A stretch of DNA of 9,761 bases from Armatimonadota bacterium (GTDB taxonomy: Bacteria; Armatimonadota; Armatimonadia; Armatimonadales; Armatimonadaceae). Made by a program: the position numbers and the translations under genes. The stretch spans positions 1 through 9,761 of the forward strand of contig JACMIS010000847.1 in assembly GCA_014381035.1 (NCBI GenBank), written 5' to 3'. A model generated the notes under the pieces. The model was not told the origin of the DNA. It saw only the letters and a program-made list of their open reading frames with translations, and did no database searches. Below are positions 1 through 7,049 of this stretch, piece by piece; position 1 is the first letter of the stretch, and the number at the start of each line of letters is the position of its first letter.

Positions 1-487
1 CATTTTCGTTACCACCACCGGCAACAAAAACGTCATCACGCGTGCCCATATGGACCAGATGAAGGATCAAGCCATCGTCTGCAACATCGGTCATTTCGAC
101 AATGAGATAGACGTAGCGGGTCTCGTGGACCTTCAATGGGAGGAAATCAAGCCGCAGGTAGACCATATCATCTGGCCCGACGGCAAGCGGATTATTCTTC
201 TGGCGAAGGGACGGCTGGTCAATCTGGGTTGCGGTACGGGACACCCGTCGTATGTCATGAGTTCGTCATTCGCCAACCAGGTACTCGCGCAGATGGAGCT
301 GTGGCAGCACCCGGATAAGTACGAGGTCGGTCAGGTCTATGTCCTGCCCAAGCACCTGGACGAAAAAGTGGCGCGGTTGCAACTCGCGAAACTGGGCGCG
401 ATGCTGACCGAACTGACCCCCGAGCAAGCCGACTACATCGGTGTCACGCAACAAGGACCCTATAAGAGCGATACTTACCGCTACTAA
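1..487 (+). CDS. ahcY: Adenosylhomocysteinase (S-adenosyl-L-homocysteine hydrolase), C-terminal part
   Basis: This is the 3' part of the gene; the reading frame is open from base 2 and the start lies before the window. The enzyme reversibly splits S-adenosylhomocysteine into adenosine and homocysteine in the cytoplasm, using tightly bound NAD, and so keeps the SAM methylation cycle running. The visible 161 residues carry family hallmarks: [10 protein letters not shown] near the window edge (end of the NAD-binding Rossmann domain), [11 protein letters not shown], the [18 protein letters not shown] block, and the C-terminal tail [10 protein letters not shown]. In the family the Lys and Tyr of that tail reach into the NAD site of the neighbouring subunit. 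No frameshift or missing key residue is seen, and the C terminus ends where the family normally ends. A strong hairpin terminator follows 14 bases after the stop, so it is the last gene of its transcript. Identification is secure. Confidence 0.97.
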   Translation, partial: IFVTTTGNKNVITRAHMDQMKDQAIVCNIGHFDNEIDVAGLVDLQWEEIKPQVDHIIWPDGKRIILLAKGRLVNLGCGTGHPSYVMSSSFANQVLAQMELWQHPDKYEVGQVYVLPKHLDEKVARLQLAKLGAMLTELTPEQADYIGVTQQGPYKSDTYRY

Positions 488-501
488 GATAATCCTACAC
501 A

Positions 502-530
502 CCGGCGGGACCATGGTCCCGCCGGGTTTT
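502..530 (+). terminator. Rho-independent terminator of ahcY (24-bp perfect palindrome plus T4)
   Basis: Bases 502-525 form an uninterrupted 24-bp palindrome with arms CCGGCGGGAC and GTCCCGCCGG around CATG. It is followed by G and then TTTT (527-530). It begins 14 bases after the ahcY stop, the normal place for an intrinsic terminator. Read on the minus strand, the same hairpin lies 32 bases beyond the stop of the converging gene that ends at 558, but there the trailing bases are GTGTGTAGG rather than a T run. Termination in that direction would be weaker. Confidence 0.85.
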
Positions 531-557
531 CTCGTTCTTGGTGCCGGGTCAGGAGCG

Positions 558-1313
558 TCAAACATCGCCGCCGAAATCGCCGCCAAAGTCTCCCCCTCCG
601 AAATCGGCATCGCCTCCGCCCAGATCTGAGGTTTCGAAACCCTGTCCGGTTCCCGCATCGGCGTGGGGCGTATCCGCTTCGACATAACCTGCACCGGTTC
701 CGTCGTTCGACGCATACGCCCCGTCGCTGTCCGCCGACATGTTTTCCGCACTGTTGCCCGCCATATCCGGGTTCGATTCATAGAAATTATTGGTCACGTC
801 CGGTTGGTCGAAGAACGAGTGCGCGATGGACGAGCCGATGAAACTACCGGCGATACTGGTGAGGAGTCCGCCCGCGAGCAACCCGCCCATACCCATGCCG
901 CCACCACCCATCATGCCACCGCCCATTCCCATACCGCCCCCGCCGAACGTCCGCTCCAGAACGCCAGGTTGTCGGACTTCGGCGCGCGTCGCCGCCCGCG
1001 CCATGCTTTGCGGGTCGTCCTGTAGCGCAGCGCGTTCGTCCTCCGGCACCACGTTGGCGAGTTGTTGCAGGGCGAGACGGCGCTGCTCGGGCGTCAGGCG
1101 GGCGAACGCTTCGGTGTGTGCCTGCTCCAGCGTTTCCGGCGGTGCGGTTTGCAGCATGTAGCGATAGCGGGCGACGGCTTGCGCGTCGCTGCTCGGGGGG
1201 TTCGCATTCGCCGTGCCCCGCGCGTTCGCGTTGATCGTCGGCTGCACCACCGGCGGCGGTGCGGGCGCGGCTTGCGGCTCGTTACGTCCTAAAAGCGTGT
1301 CAATGATTCCCAT
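558..1313 (-). CDS. Gly/Met/Asp-rich protein of unknown function, 251 aa
   Basis: I do not recognise a named function. The start ATG at 1311-1313 has a weak purine run (GGGAAG) about 10 bases upstream. Visible layout: residues 1-12, short amphipathic start (MGIIDTLLGR); 13-45, Pro/Ala/Asn-rich linker; 46-120, a charged helical region (AVARYRYMLQTAP, then LEQAHTEAFARLTPEQRRLALQQLA) ending in DDPQSMARAATR; 124-144, Gly/Met-rich stretch; 145-168, Gly-rich hydrophobic segment that could cross or dock on a membrane; 170-225, acidic Asn/Ser/Asp-rich stretch; 230-251, Asp-Phe-Gly-Gly repeats. Similar proteins, with a 'HEQAFxxLTPEQR' helix followed by a glycine-rich tail, occur as uncharacterised proteins in several phyla; this is from memory and not a search. 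No signal peptide is seen. The gene converges on ahcY. Codon use and a coherent helical domain support a real gene. Confidence 0.8.
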   Translation of the reverse strand: MGIIDTLLGRNEPQAAPAPPPVVQPTINANARGTANANPPSSDAQAVARYRYMLQTAPPETLEQAHTEAFARLTPEQRRLALQQLANVVPEDERAALQDDPQSMARAATRAEVRQPGVLERTFGGGGMGMGGGMMGGGGMGMGGLLAGGLLTSIAGSFIGSSIAHSFFDQPDVTNNFYESNPDMAGNSAENMSADSDGAYASNDGTGAGYVEADTPHADAGTGQGFETSDLGGGDADFGGGDFGGDFGGDV

Positions 1314-1360
1314 TTTGCGTGTCTTCCCGTAGAAAAGATTGTTACCTTACTATGCCCAGA

Positions 1361-1373
1361 AAACAACGTTGTT
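1361..1373. promoter_or_regulatory. 12-bp palindrome in the promoter region of the Gly-rich protein gene
   Basis: AACAACGTTGTT (1362-1373) is a perfect palindrome 49 bases upstream of the start at 1313. On the minus strand it overlaps a possible -35 box (TTGTTT, 1361-1366), which is followed after 16 bases by TAACAA (1339-1344) as a poor -10. A palindrome over a -35 box is a common operator layout, but the promoter boxes are weak and a 12-bp palindrome alone is modest evidence. The rest of the 128-base gap between 1313 and 1442 shows nothing I can name, and no terminator is evident after the Uma2 gene. Confidence 0.25.
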
Positions 1374-1441
1374 GAACCCTGACGGAAGCGGACATGAGGC
1401 GGAAGCGCATCGTCTTTATGACACTTAAACCATTGCGTGAA

Positions 1442-2089
1442 TCAGCTCGTGGCGGCGGGTTCGGTAGCCTCGGACGCCGGGTCGGGAAGCGGCACGCGGC
1501 GGTAGATCGCCTCCATCGGCAGGCGGCAACCAATCGCGGCGAGTTCGACCGCACCAGTCAACCCTTCGGTTTCGATCAGCCGCCAGTCGCCGCCTTCGCC
1601 GCCGCGTTCATACCGCTCTACAAGGGGATAATCCTGCGTCACGAGGAGGTACGCACGCAGGGAAGGTAGGCGGCGATAATAGCGCAGTTTGATACCGCGA
1701 TCCACATGTTCCGTAGAATCCGACAGCACTTCGATCAGCACGGTGGGGTTGGTGAGCGTATCGGGGTGCATGTTGTCCACCAAATATTCGCCGCAAACGA
1801 CGCCGACATCAGGATAATAATAGCCGGTCGCTCGGACGCGGGTGTCGCTAAAGAAAACGTCGCAATCACGACTGGCGGTTTGATTTTTAAGTTACTGTAC
1901 AATGTTGCCCGCTATCAAGACATGAATGCAGCTTGCGCCTGCCATTTCGACAATTACTCCTTCGATTAATTCATTGCGTCGTTCTGCCGCGCTGTCGGAG
2001 GCGAGGCATTCGGCGGCAGTAACAGGGTTTGCCGCAGGCGCGTGACTATCGGAGGTGCGAATAGCGGGTTCAAGAACGGCGGTGCTCAT
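1442..2089 (-). pseudogene. Uma2 family (DUF820) PD-(D/E)XK nuclease-like gene with an in-frame TAA at codon 66
   Basis: Read from ATG 2087-2089, the frame runs MSTAVLEP...GNIVQ for 65 codons, meets TAA (1892-1894), and then continues in the same frame, without any indel, as LKNQTASRDCDVFFSDTRVR through a full Uma2 fold to TGA at 1442-1444. Without the stop the product would be 215 aa, the usual size. The conserved blocks are present: RRNELIEG...MAGAS..H near residues 38-56, SDTRVR at 81-86, YYYPD (Asp94), LIEVLSDST (Glu120) and RGIKLRYYR (Lys134). These match the putative metal-binding and catalytic positions of the fold. The stop could arise by one base change from CAA, GAA or AAA. The usual GE in the EG(E)IVEMA block is GV here, and the His motif reads CIH where NH is common, which hints at decay. 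Family members occur in many copies in Armatimonadota, Cyanobacteria and Chloroflexi; their role is unproven. A sequencing error, or re-initiation downstream giving a 113-aa fragment, remains possible. Confidence 0.85.
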
Positions 2090-2095
2090 GGAAAC

Positions 2096-2101
2096 ATTTT
2101 A
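2096..2101 (-). promoter_or_regulatory. Candidate -10 box (TAAAAT), leaderless arrangement, Uma2 gene
   Basis: On the minus strand TAAAAT ends 6 bases before the ATG of the Uma2 gene (2087-2089), and no Shine-Dalgarno sequence is visible upstream of that ATG. This spacing would place the transcription start at or next to the A of the start codon. The -35 region has no good match at 17-18 bases. The 137-base gap 2090-2226 is shared with the divergent recQ promoter. Confidence 0.4.
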
Positions 2102-2187
2102 CTGCATCAAGCCAGTCGCGACATCACAAATCCGGCGTCGTTTTGCCGCAACAGCGCGAACTTTCCCGCAGGGCGAAAATAAATGCG

Positions 2188-2207
2188 GACGCGGCGATTC
2201 CCGCGTC
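2188..2207. promoter_or_regulatory. Inverted repeat just upstream of the recQ -10 box
   Basis: GACGCGG (2188-2194) and CCGCGTC (2201-2207) form a perfect 7-bp inverted repeat around CGATTC. It sits 4 bases before the recQ -10 box and covers the place where a -35 box would be. It could be an operator half-site pair or a chance GC-rich hairpin. It does not match the LexA consensus of E. coli or of Gram-positive bacteria. Confidence 0.3.
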
Positions 2208-2211
2208 GTGC

Positions 2212-2217
2212 TATACT
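2212..2217 (+). promoter_or_regulatory. Candidate -10 box (TATACT) of recQ
   Basis: TATACT lies 9 bases before the chosen recQ ATG (2227) and would start the transcript only a few bases before that ATG. There is no Shine-Dalgarno sequence in between (AAACGTAGC). This supports both a near-leaderless recQ mRNA and the choice of ATG 2227 over the upstream in-frame ATG at 2143, which would lie before the promoter. No convincing -35 is seen. Confidence 0.5.
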
Positions 2218-2226
2218 AAACGTAGC

Positions 2227-4602
2227 ATGGCAACGCTTTCCCCCGACGCGCTTCAAGCCGAGTTTTCCCGCCTTTTCGGACACGCCGATTTCCGCCCCGG
2301 TCAGCGCGAGATCGTCGAGGGAGTTCTGAACGGGCGCGACACGCTCGCCATCCTGCCGACTGGCGGCGGCAAATCCGTCACGTACCAGTTCCCCGCGATG
2401 CTCACCGAGGGCGCGACGCTGATTCTGTCGCCGCTGATCGCCTTGATGAAAGACCAGGCGGAAAACCTGCCCCCGCCGGTCGCCGAACGTACCACGCTGA
2501 TTAACTCGTCCCTCGACCCCGGGGAAGTCGGGCGTCGGTTGTCGATGGTGAAAGCCGGACGCTTGAAACTGGTGTACGCCGCGCCGGAACGACTGCGCCA
2601 GCCGACGTTTTTACACGCCCTGCGCCGCGCGAATATCGCGATGGTGGTAATCGACGAGGCGCACTGTATTTCGCAATGGGGGCACGACTTCCGCCCCGAT
2701 TACCGCGCCGTCGGCAAGGCGATTGCCGCGCTCAACCCGCGCATTGTGCTCGCCGTGACCGCGACCGCAACGCCGGAAGTCGCGCACGACATCGAAAAAG
2801 AGGTCGGACGTCCGCTCCACCGGATTCTGCGCCCGACGTTCCGTGACAACTTGCGCCTGACTTGCCGCAAAGTGGCCAACGAGGACGAGAAATTACAGGC
2901 GACCCTGGAATACTGCCGCGACACACCGGGGGCGGGCTTGGTCTATGCGACGTCACGGGAAAAGTGTGAGCAACTCGCGCGGATGCTCAAACGGTACGGC
3001 GTCGAGGCGGGCTTCTATCACGCCGGGTTGCCGTCCGAGGAGCGCGCCGCCGCGCAGGACCGGTTCATGCGCGGCGACGTGCGCGTGATGGCGGCCACGG
3101 TGGCGTTCGGAATGGGCGTGGACAAATCCGACATCCGTTTTTTAGTGCATTATCACCCGTCGCGGACGCTGGAAAACTATTATCAGGAGGCGGGACGCGC
3201 CGGGCGCGACGGCGAGCCGAGCGAGTGTATCCTGCTCCATTCCGCGCCGGACGCGACGAACGCGTTACGCCGGACACGCGAGGACACGCTGGAATTATCG
3301 GACTTACAAGGCGTGTACAACGCGCTGAAAGTGAGCGTCGGCACGGCGCGGATTGGCACCGTGACCTGGGACAGTCTGTTCCAGAGTATGAACGGCGACG
3401 CCGGGCGGGTGCGCTCGACGCTGCCCGTGCTTGAGGAAGTCGGTTTGATCGCTCGCCACGCCGATATTCCCCGCCGCTTCGCTATTTATCCCGAGTATAC
3501 GCAACAGTTCGAGGAGGTCGAACCGGTCGCCGAATGGCAGGATTGCTTCGCGGGAGTGATCGGCGGAGGCGGCGAGTGGGACGCGTTTGAACTTGCGGAG
3601 GCGACCGGCATCCCGCTACGCGATCTTGAGGAGACGATTCTGCGCTGTCAGGATGCGGGACACACTACCTACCGCGCTCTCGGCGGGCGGGAACCGTTGT
3701 TTGAGATCCTGCCGACTCCCCCGGACGTGAAAGCACGCATGGAAGCGATGCTCCGTGAGCGCGTCGAAGGCGCGACGGAAAAAGCAAAGGCGATGGTCGC
3801 CTACGCGAAAGAAAATAAGTGTCGCCACGCGCAGATAGCCCGTTACTTCGGCGACAAGTGGACCCAGATAAAGTGTGGGAAGTGCGATATATGCGATCCG
3901 AAAAAGGGAGTCGGGAACAGAGGACAGGGGACTGGAAATACTCCGGATTCTTCCGCTGCCCTTTATTCCCCTTCCCCTGTCCCCTCTGTTGCTCCGCCGC
4001 TTGCCGCACTGACTCTGATTCATGATCTTGCTGCGGGGCGGTCGCCGTTCGCAATCGGGAAGTCGGGGTTGGTTCGGGCGTTGCGCGGGACACCGGACGC
4101 ACCGATTCGACCGGAGCGGTCGGGAATGTTCGGTGCCCTATCCATGCTCAAAAAAGCGGAATTGGAGCGGCTCGCCGACGCGCTGGTGGAACAGGGATAC
4201 CTGTCCCGCGATGACAACGACGAGTACCGCCGCTTGTACCTGACGACGCCGGGACGGGACGCGGTACAGGACGAACAGTGCGACGTAGAATGGCGGACGT
4301 CATCCACGCCGAAACAGAAAGTCCCGCTTTCGCGTTCCGACGCGTCGGCAAAAACTTTTGATGACTCCGACGAGGACCCTGTTCTTTTCGAGACGCTTCG
4401 ATCTTGGCGGCGCGAACAGGCGGAAGCGGAAAATGTCCCGCCGTTCGTGATATTCGCCGACAAAGTCCTGCACGCTATCGCCGCGACGAAACCGACGAAC
4501 GAGTTCGATCTGTTGGATGTTCCCGGCATCGGTCCGGCGAAAGCCGCGAAATTCGGCGAAGATATATTAGATATTGTGCGGAGACACAACCGCGATAATT
4601 AG
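2227..4602 (+). CDS. recQ: ATP-dependent DNA helicase RecQ, 791 aa
   Basis: RecQ is a 3'-5' SF2 DNA helicase that unwinds forks, gaps and recombination intermediates in repair and replication restart. Residues counted from ATG 2227: helicase lobe 1 with PTGGGKS (Walker A, 44-50) and DEAH (143-146), followed by CISQWGHDFRPDY, the RecQ aromatic-rich loop; lobe 2 with AFGMGVDKSDIR (293 on) and QEAGRAGRDG (from 320, motif VI); RQC zinc site with Cys532, Cys550, Cys553 and Cys556; an unusual low-complexity linker at 561-592 encoded by a palindromic repeat; winged helix at about 593-680; a charged linker; and a C-terminal HRDC-type domain from about 715 (DPVLFETLRSWRREQAEAENVP..., ending in a VPGIGPAKAAKFG helix-hairpin-like motif). 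Length is above the ~600 aa of E. coli RecQ because of the linkers. A start at 2143 would add 28 residues that look non-coding. All catalytic motifs are intact. The lipocalin-like gene follows after 68 bases, so read-through is possible. Confidence 0.96.
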   Translation: MATLSPDALQAEFSRLFGHADFRPGQREIVEGVLNGRDTLAILPTGGGKSVTYQFPAMLTEGATLILSPLIALMKDQAENLPPPVAERTTLINSSLDPGEVGRRLSMVKAGRLKLVYAAPERLRQPTFLHALRRANIAMVVIDEAHCISQWGHDFRPDYRAVGKAIAALNPRIVLAVTATATPEVAHDIEKEVGRPLHRILRPTFRDNLRLTCRKVANEDEKLQATLEYCRDTPGAGLVYATSREKCEQLARMLKRYGVEAGFYHAGLPSEERAAAQDRFMRGDVRVMAATVAFGMGVDKSDIRFLVHYHPSRTLENYYQEAGRAGRDGEPSECILLHSAPDATNALRRTREDTLELSDLQGVYNALKVSVGTARIGTVTWDSLFQSMNGDAGRVRSTLPVLEEVGLIARHADIPRRFAIYPEYTQQFEEVEPVAEWQDCFAGVIGGGGEWDAFELAEATGIPLRDLEETILRCQDAGHTTYRALGGREPLFEILPTPPDVKARMEAMLRERVEGATEKAKAMVAYAKENKCRHAQIARYFGDKWTQIKCGKCDICDPKKGVGNRGQGTGNTPDSSAALYSPSPVPSVAPPLAALTLIHDLAAGRSPFAIGKSGLVRALRGTPDAPIRPERSGMFGALSMLKKAELERLADALVEQGYLSRDDNDEYRRLYLTTPGRDAVQDEQCDVEWRTSSTPKQKVPLSRSDASAKTFDDSDEDPVLFETLRSWRREQAEAENVPPFVIFADKVLHAIAATKPTNEFDLLDVPGIGPAKAAKFGEDILDIVRRHNRDN
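3914..3992. repeat. Imperfect palindromic repeat embedded in frame in recQ
   Basis: The left arm starts AACAGAGGACAGGGGA (3916-3931). The reverse complement of the right arm, which ends at 3990, starts AACAGAGGGGACAGGGGA. The arms are therefore the same sequence apart from a GG insertion, and weaker pairing continues inward through GG-AATA towards CCGGA/TTCCG near 3945-3955. The whole could fold into a hairpin of about 75 bases. It is purine-rich on one side and pyrimidine-rich on the other, unlike the flanking recQ codons. It is translated as a Gly/Asn then Ser/Pro linker (residues 561-592) exactly between the zinc site and the winged helix. This resembles a small REP- or MITE-like element inserted at a permissive site, comparable to Rickettsia palindromic elements. 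I saw no second copy in this window. Confidence 0.65.
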
Positions 4603-4670
4603 CGTTACTAACGTTGTATTTATTCGGTCGCGCATCGGTTTGCCCACAATACCAAAGAAGCCATATCGTT

Positions 4671-5969
4671 ATGAAACTAACTCTCGCCGTTCTCGCCGTA
4701 ACCGCATTCACCGTACCGACACTTGCCGCGCCGCTGCAAAAAACCACGAAGCCGAGCGCGAAGCGTTCGGTCGCCGCCAAAAAGACAACGACCAAGCCGC
4801 AAACCGCGAATCAAAAACCATCGGTTGCTACGAAAATCGGGTTCCCGCAGGACGCCGGGGCGCACGACGCCAACGCCGCTATCGAGTGGTGGTACTTCAA
4901 CGCGTTTTTGAAAACGGCATCCGGGAAAAACTATGCCGTGGTCGGGTCGTTTTTCCGTATCGGCTTGCAACCGACGAAAAAAGGGCATTATCTCATCTAC
5001 TCCCTCACGGACCTGGATGAAAAACGGGTCGTCGCCGATGGCTCGGTGCTGGATAAGGCGAATGTCGCCCTGCTCAAGTCGTACCTGCCGCTGGTCGCGA
5101 TGAGCCGCCCGGACGACAAAAGCATCATGCCGCTTCTCGCCGCCCTGCAAAAAGATCAGTTGCCCGCGCCGCACCGTATCACTGCGGGCGAAACACAGAT
5201 CAAATCCGGCGGACCGCGTTTCAGCATCTCCATGGACGACCGTAAATATCTGTTCGCCCAGGAAGCGGACGACGCCCGTAAGTGGAAAGCGGAACTGACC
5301 GACCCGGCGTTTTCAGTGAATCTAATCCTGGACCAGCCGAAGGCGACCCGCCCGGCGATGCTGGTCGGCGGCGAAGGAAAGACCGGACTCGGTAGTCCCG
5401 ACGATATGTTCTATGTTTCTCTCACCCGCCCCGCCGTTCGCGGGACGCTGACCGTCGGCAGCAAAACCGAAAGCGTCACCGGCACGGGTTGGGTGGATCG
5501 CCAGTGGGGTCGCTCCTGGGTCGTCGGTGATAACGGCTGGGATTGGTTCGGGGTGCAACTCGGCAGCGGCGAGGACCTGATCGTTTATCGCGTCAAGGAT
5601 AATTCGACCGGTAGAGTGCTACGCGCGGAGGCGACGCTGCTACGCGCAGACGGCACGCAAACCGTGGATAAGGATGTGACGTTCACGCCGAGCGGCGAAT
5701 GGCTCGACCCGAAGTCGGGCATCGCGTTCCCCCATCTGTTCGCCGTTTCGATGAAAAACATCGGCTACACGCTGACGTTCACACCGACGTTCGACGCGCA
5801 GGCGATACCCACGCTCGGCATCGGCACCGCGTTCTGGGAAGGCGTCGTGGACGTGACCGGGACCGCTAAAGACGGGTCGGCGATCACGGGGCGCGGCTAC
5901 CGGGAGCTGGTCGGCTACAAACCGAAAGCTACCCCGAAAGCGGAAACCATTACGCAAAATAATCCGTAA
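4671..5969 (+). CDS. Secreted CrtC/AttH lipocalin-like domain protein, 432 aa
   Basis: The start ATG 4671 was chosen because it opens a clear signal peptide (MKLTLAVLAVTAFTVPTLAA, cleavage expected near residue 19-20); an earlier in-frame ATG at 4614 would bury it. The export signal is followed by a Lys/Thr/Ala-rich linker (22-55). Then come the two halves of a CrtC/AttH-type double lipocalin fold: IEWWYFNAFLKTASG (71-85), the typical 'EWWYFxG' opening, and GTGWVDRQWGRSW (271-283), the typical 'GxGYxDRQWG' motif opening the second half. Family members include carotenoid 1,2-hydratase (CrtC) and AttH, a periplasmic protein encoded with ABC transporter genes. Which hydrophobic substrate is bound here cannot be told; no carotenoid or ABC transporter genes are nearby. 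A membrane acyltransferase begins 13 bases after the stop, suggesting a two-gene unit acting at the cell envelope. Only weak ribosome-binding sequence is seen before the ATG. Confidence 0.85.
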   Translation: MKLTLAVLAVTAFTVPTLAAPLQKTTKPSAKRSVAAKKTTTKPQTANQKPSVATKIGFPQDAGAHDANAAIEWWYFNAFLKTASGKNYAVVGSFFRIGLQPTKKGHYLIYSLTDLDEKRVVADGSVLDKANVALLKSYLPLVAMSRPDDKSIMPLLAALQKDQLPAPHRITAGETQIKSGGPRFSISMDDRKYLFAQEADDARKWKAELTDPAFSVNLILDQPKATRPAMLVGGEGKTGLGSPDDMFYVSLTRPAVRGTLTVGSKTESVTGTGWVDRQWGRSWVVGDNGWDWFGVQLGSGEDLIVYRVKDNSTGRVLRAEATLLRADGTQTVDKDVTFTPSGEWLDPKSGIAFPHLFAVSMKNIGYTLTFTPTFDAQAIPTLGIGTAFWEGVVDVTGTAKDGSAITGRGYRELVGYKPKATPKAETITQNNP

Positions 5970-5982
5970 CCAGTAGACAAGC

Positions 5983-7041
5983 ATGTCTACGTCGCCGTCA
6001 ACGCCACGCTCTTCCTACCTGGATAACCTGAAAGTGTGGCTCACGGTCCTCGTCGTCGCGCACCACGTCGCGCAAGCGTACGGACCGACCGGCGGCGACT
6101 GGCCCGTGAGCGAGTCGCAACGCTCCCCGCTTCTCGCCCCCTTCATCACGATCAATTCGATCTTCTTTATGGGGGCGTTCTTTTTTGTTTCCGGCTACTT
6201 TACGCCGCGCCCGTACGACCGCAAGGGGTTCCGCCTCTTCGCCCATGATCCCTTGCTTCGCCTGGGAGTTCCCGCCCTCCTCATCGCCGTGATACTCACG
6301 GCGGCGACGAAATCCTTCACGTTCGCGCACATGTGGTATGCGATTGACTTGCTCGCGCTCTCGCTGCTATACGGCATTTACCGGTCCCAGGTGCGAGTCA
6401 CACCCACTGGCGGCAAACCGCCCGGCAACGCCGCTTTGCTTTCGTTCACGTTGCTCCTGGGCATGGCAACAGCGGCAGTGCGGGTCTGGTATCCGGTGGA
6501 CCGCTGGGTTATGTTACTCGGTGTTCTCCCCGTCGAACTCGCCCACGCGCCGCAATACCTGTTCCTTTTTCTGGCAGGGCTTGCCGCACATCGGGGCAAT
6601 TGGCTCCCCATCGCATCCCACCGCGTCATGGGTTTCTGGGGTTGTATCGCCCTGATAACCGCGGCGGGCTTTACGCTGTGGCGGTTGATTCCGGGCTGGC
6701 ATAGCCTCGACATTTTTGATACCGGGGGCGCGTCATGGCGGAACGTGACGTATTCGTTGTTCGAGGCGTTCACGTGCATCGGGCTACTGATCGCTCTGCT
6801 CGGTTTATTTCGGCGGTACGCCGACAACATCTCGCCATTCCTGCGTTTCCTCAGCGATAACGCGTACGGCGTTTATTTCCTCCACATTTTCGTGGTCATT
6901 CCGGCGCAATTGCTTCTCAAACCGCTGGGTTGGGATTCGCTGGCGAAGTTTGGTGTGGCGACGGCGTTGTCACTGGCGGGAAGTTTTCTCCTGAGTCATT
7001 TTGTTTTGCGCAAACTCCCCCATGCCACCCGCATCTTTTAA
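5983..7041 (+). CDS. Integral-membrane acyltransferase, acyltransferase 3 family, 352 aa
   Basis: This is a polytopic inner-membrane protein of the family that moves acyl groups from acyl-CoA to sugars, glucans, lipids or antibiotics outside or across the membrane (relatives: OpgC/MdoC, O-antigen acetylases). Visible features: the family opening SYLDNLKVWLTVLVVAHH (residues 11-28), with the conserved His at the end of helix 1; INSIFFMGAFFFVSGYF in helix 2, with the FFVSGYF motif; then about eight further hydrophobic helices; a late block LRFLSDNAYGVYFLHIFVVIP with the conserved 'YxxYxLH' pattern; and a final helix ending in ATRIF. Length matches the family. There is no strong Shine-Dalgarno before ATG 5983, but the 13-base gap after the lipocalin-like gene implies co-transcription. 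The acceptor substrate cannot be deduced. Its stop overlaps the stop of the converging GNAT gene. Confidence 0.9.
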   Translation: MSTSPSTPRSSYLDNLKVWLTVLVVAHHVAQAYGPTGGDWPVSESQRSPLLAPFITINSIFFMGAFFFVSGYFTPRPYDRKGFRLFAHDPLLRLGVPALLIAVILTAATKSFTFAHMWYAIDLLALSLLYGIYRSQVRVTPTGGKPPGNAALLSFTLLLGMATAAVRVWYPVDRWVMLLGVLPVELAHAPQYLFLFLAGLAAHRGNWLPIASHRVMGFWGCIALITAAGFTLWRLIPGWHSLDIFDTGGASWRNVTYSLFEAFTCIGLLIALLGLFRRYADNISPFLRFLSDNAYGVYFLHIFVVIPAQLLLKPLGWDSLAKFGVATALSLAGSFLLSHFVLRKLPHATRIF

Positions 7042-7049
7042 CGGGTGGC
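7024..7049. terminator. Hairpin across two overlapping convergent stop codons
   Basis: GCCACCCG (7024-7031) and CGGGTGGC (7042-7049) form an 8-bp perfect stem around a 10-base loop, CATCTTTTAA. The loop holds both the plus-strand TAA (7039-7041) of the acyltransferase gene and the minus-strand TAA (7038-7040) of the GNAT gene. On the plus strand it is followed by GTCGCTTTTGAG, a short T run 5 bases after the stem. It may act as a shared, modest terminator for both converging units. The T tracts are poor, so transcript ends could overlap. Confidence 0.5.

Noticed and set aside
266..781. 171-codon minus-strand frame across the ahcY end and terminator
   Set aside because: It overlaps ahcY antisense and the true minus-strand gene in another frame, and it is Arg-rich without any motif.
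2143..2226. Upstream in-frame start adding 28 residues to RecQ
   Set aside because: The added residues do not resemble RecQ N termini, and the -10 box and inverted repeat lie inside them.
4189..4210. Possible second copy of the ACAGGGG palindrome in recQ (ACAGGGATACCTGT)
   Set aside because: Only 5 bases pair, it encodes the conserved winged-helix EQGYLSR segment, and it shares no extended sequence with the 3914-3992 element.
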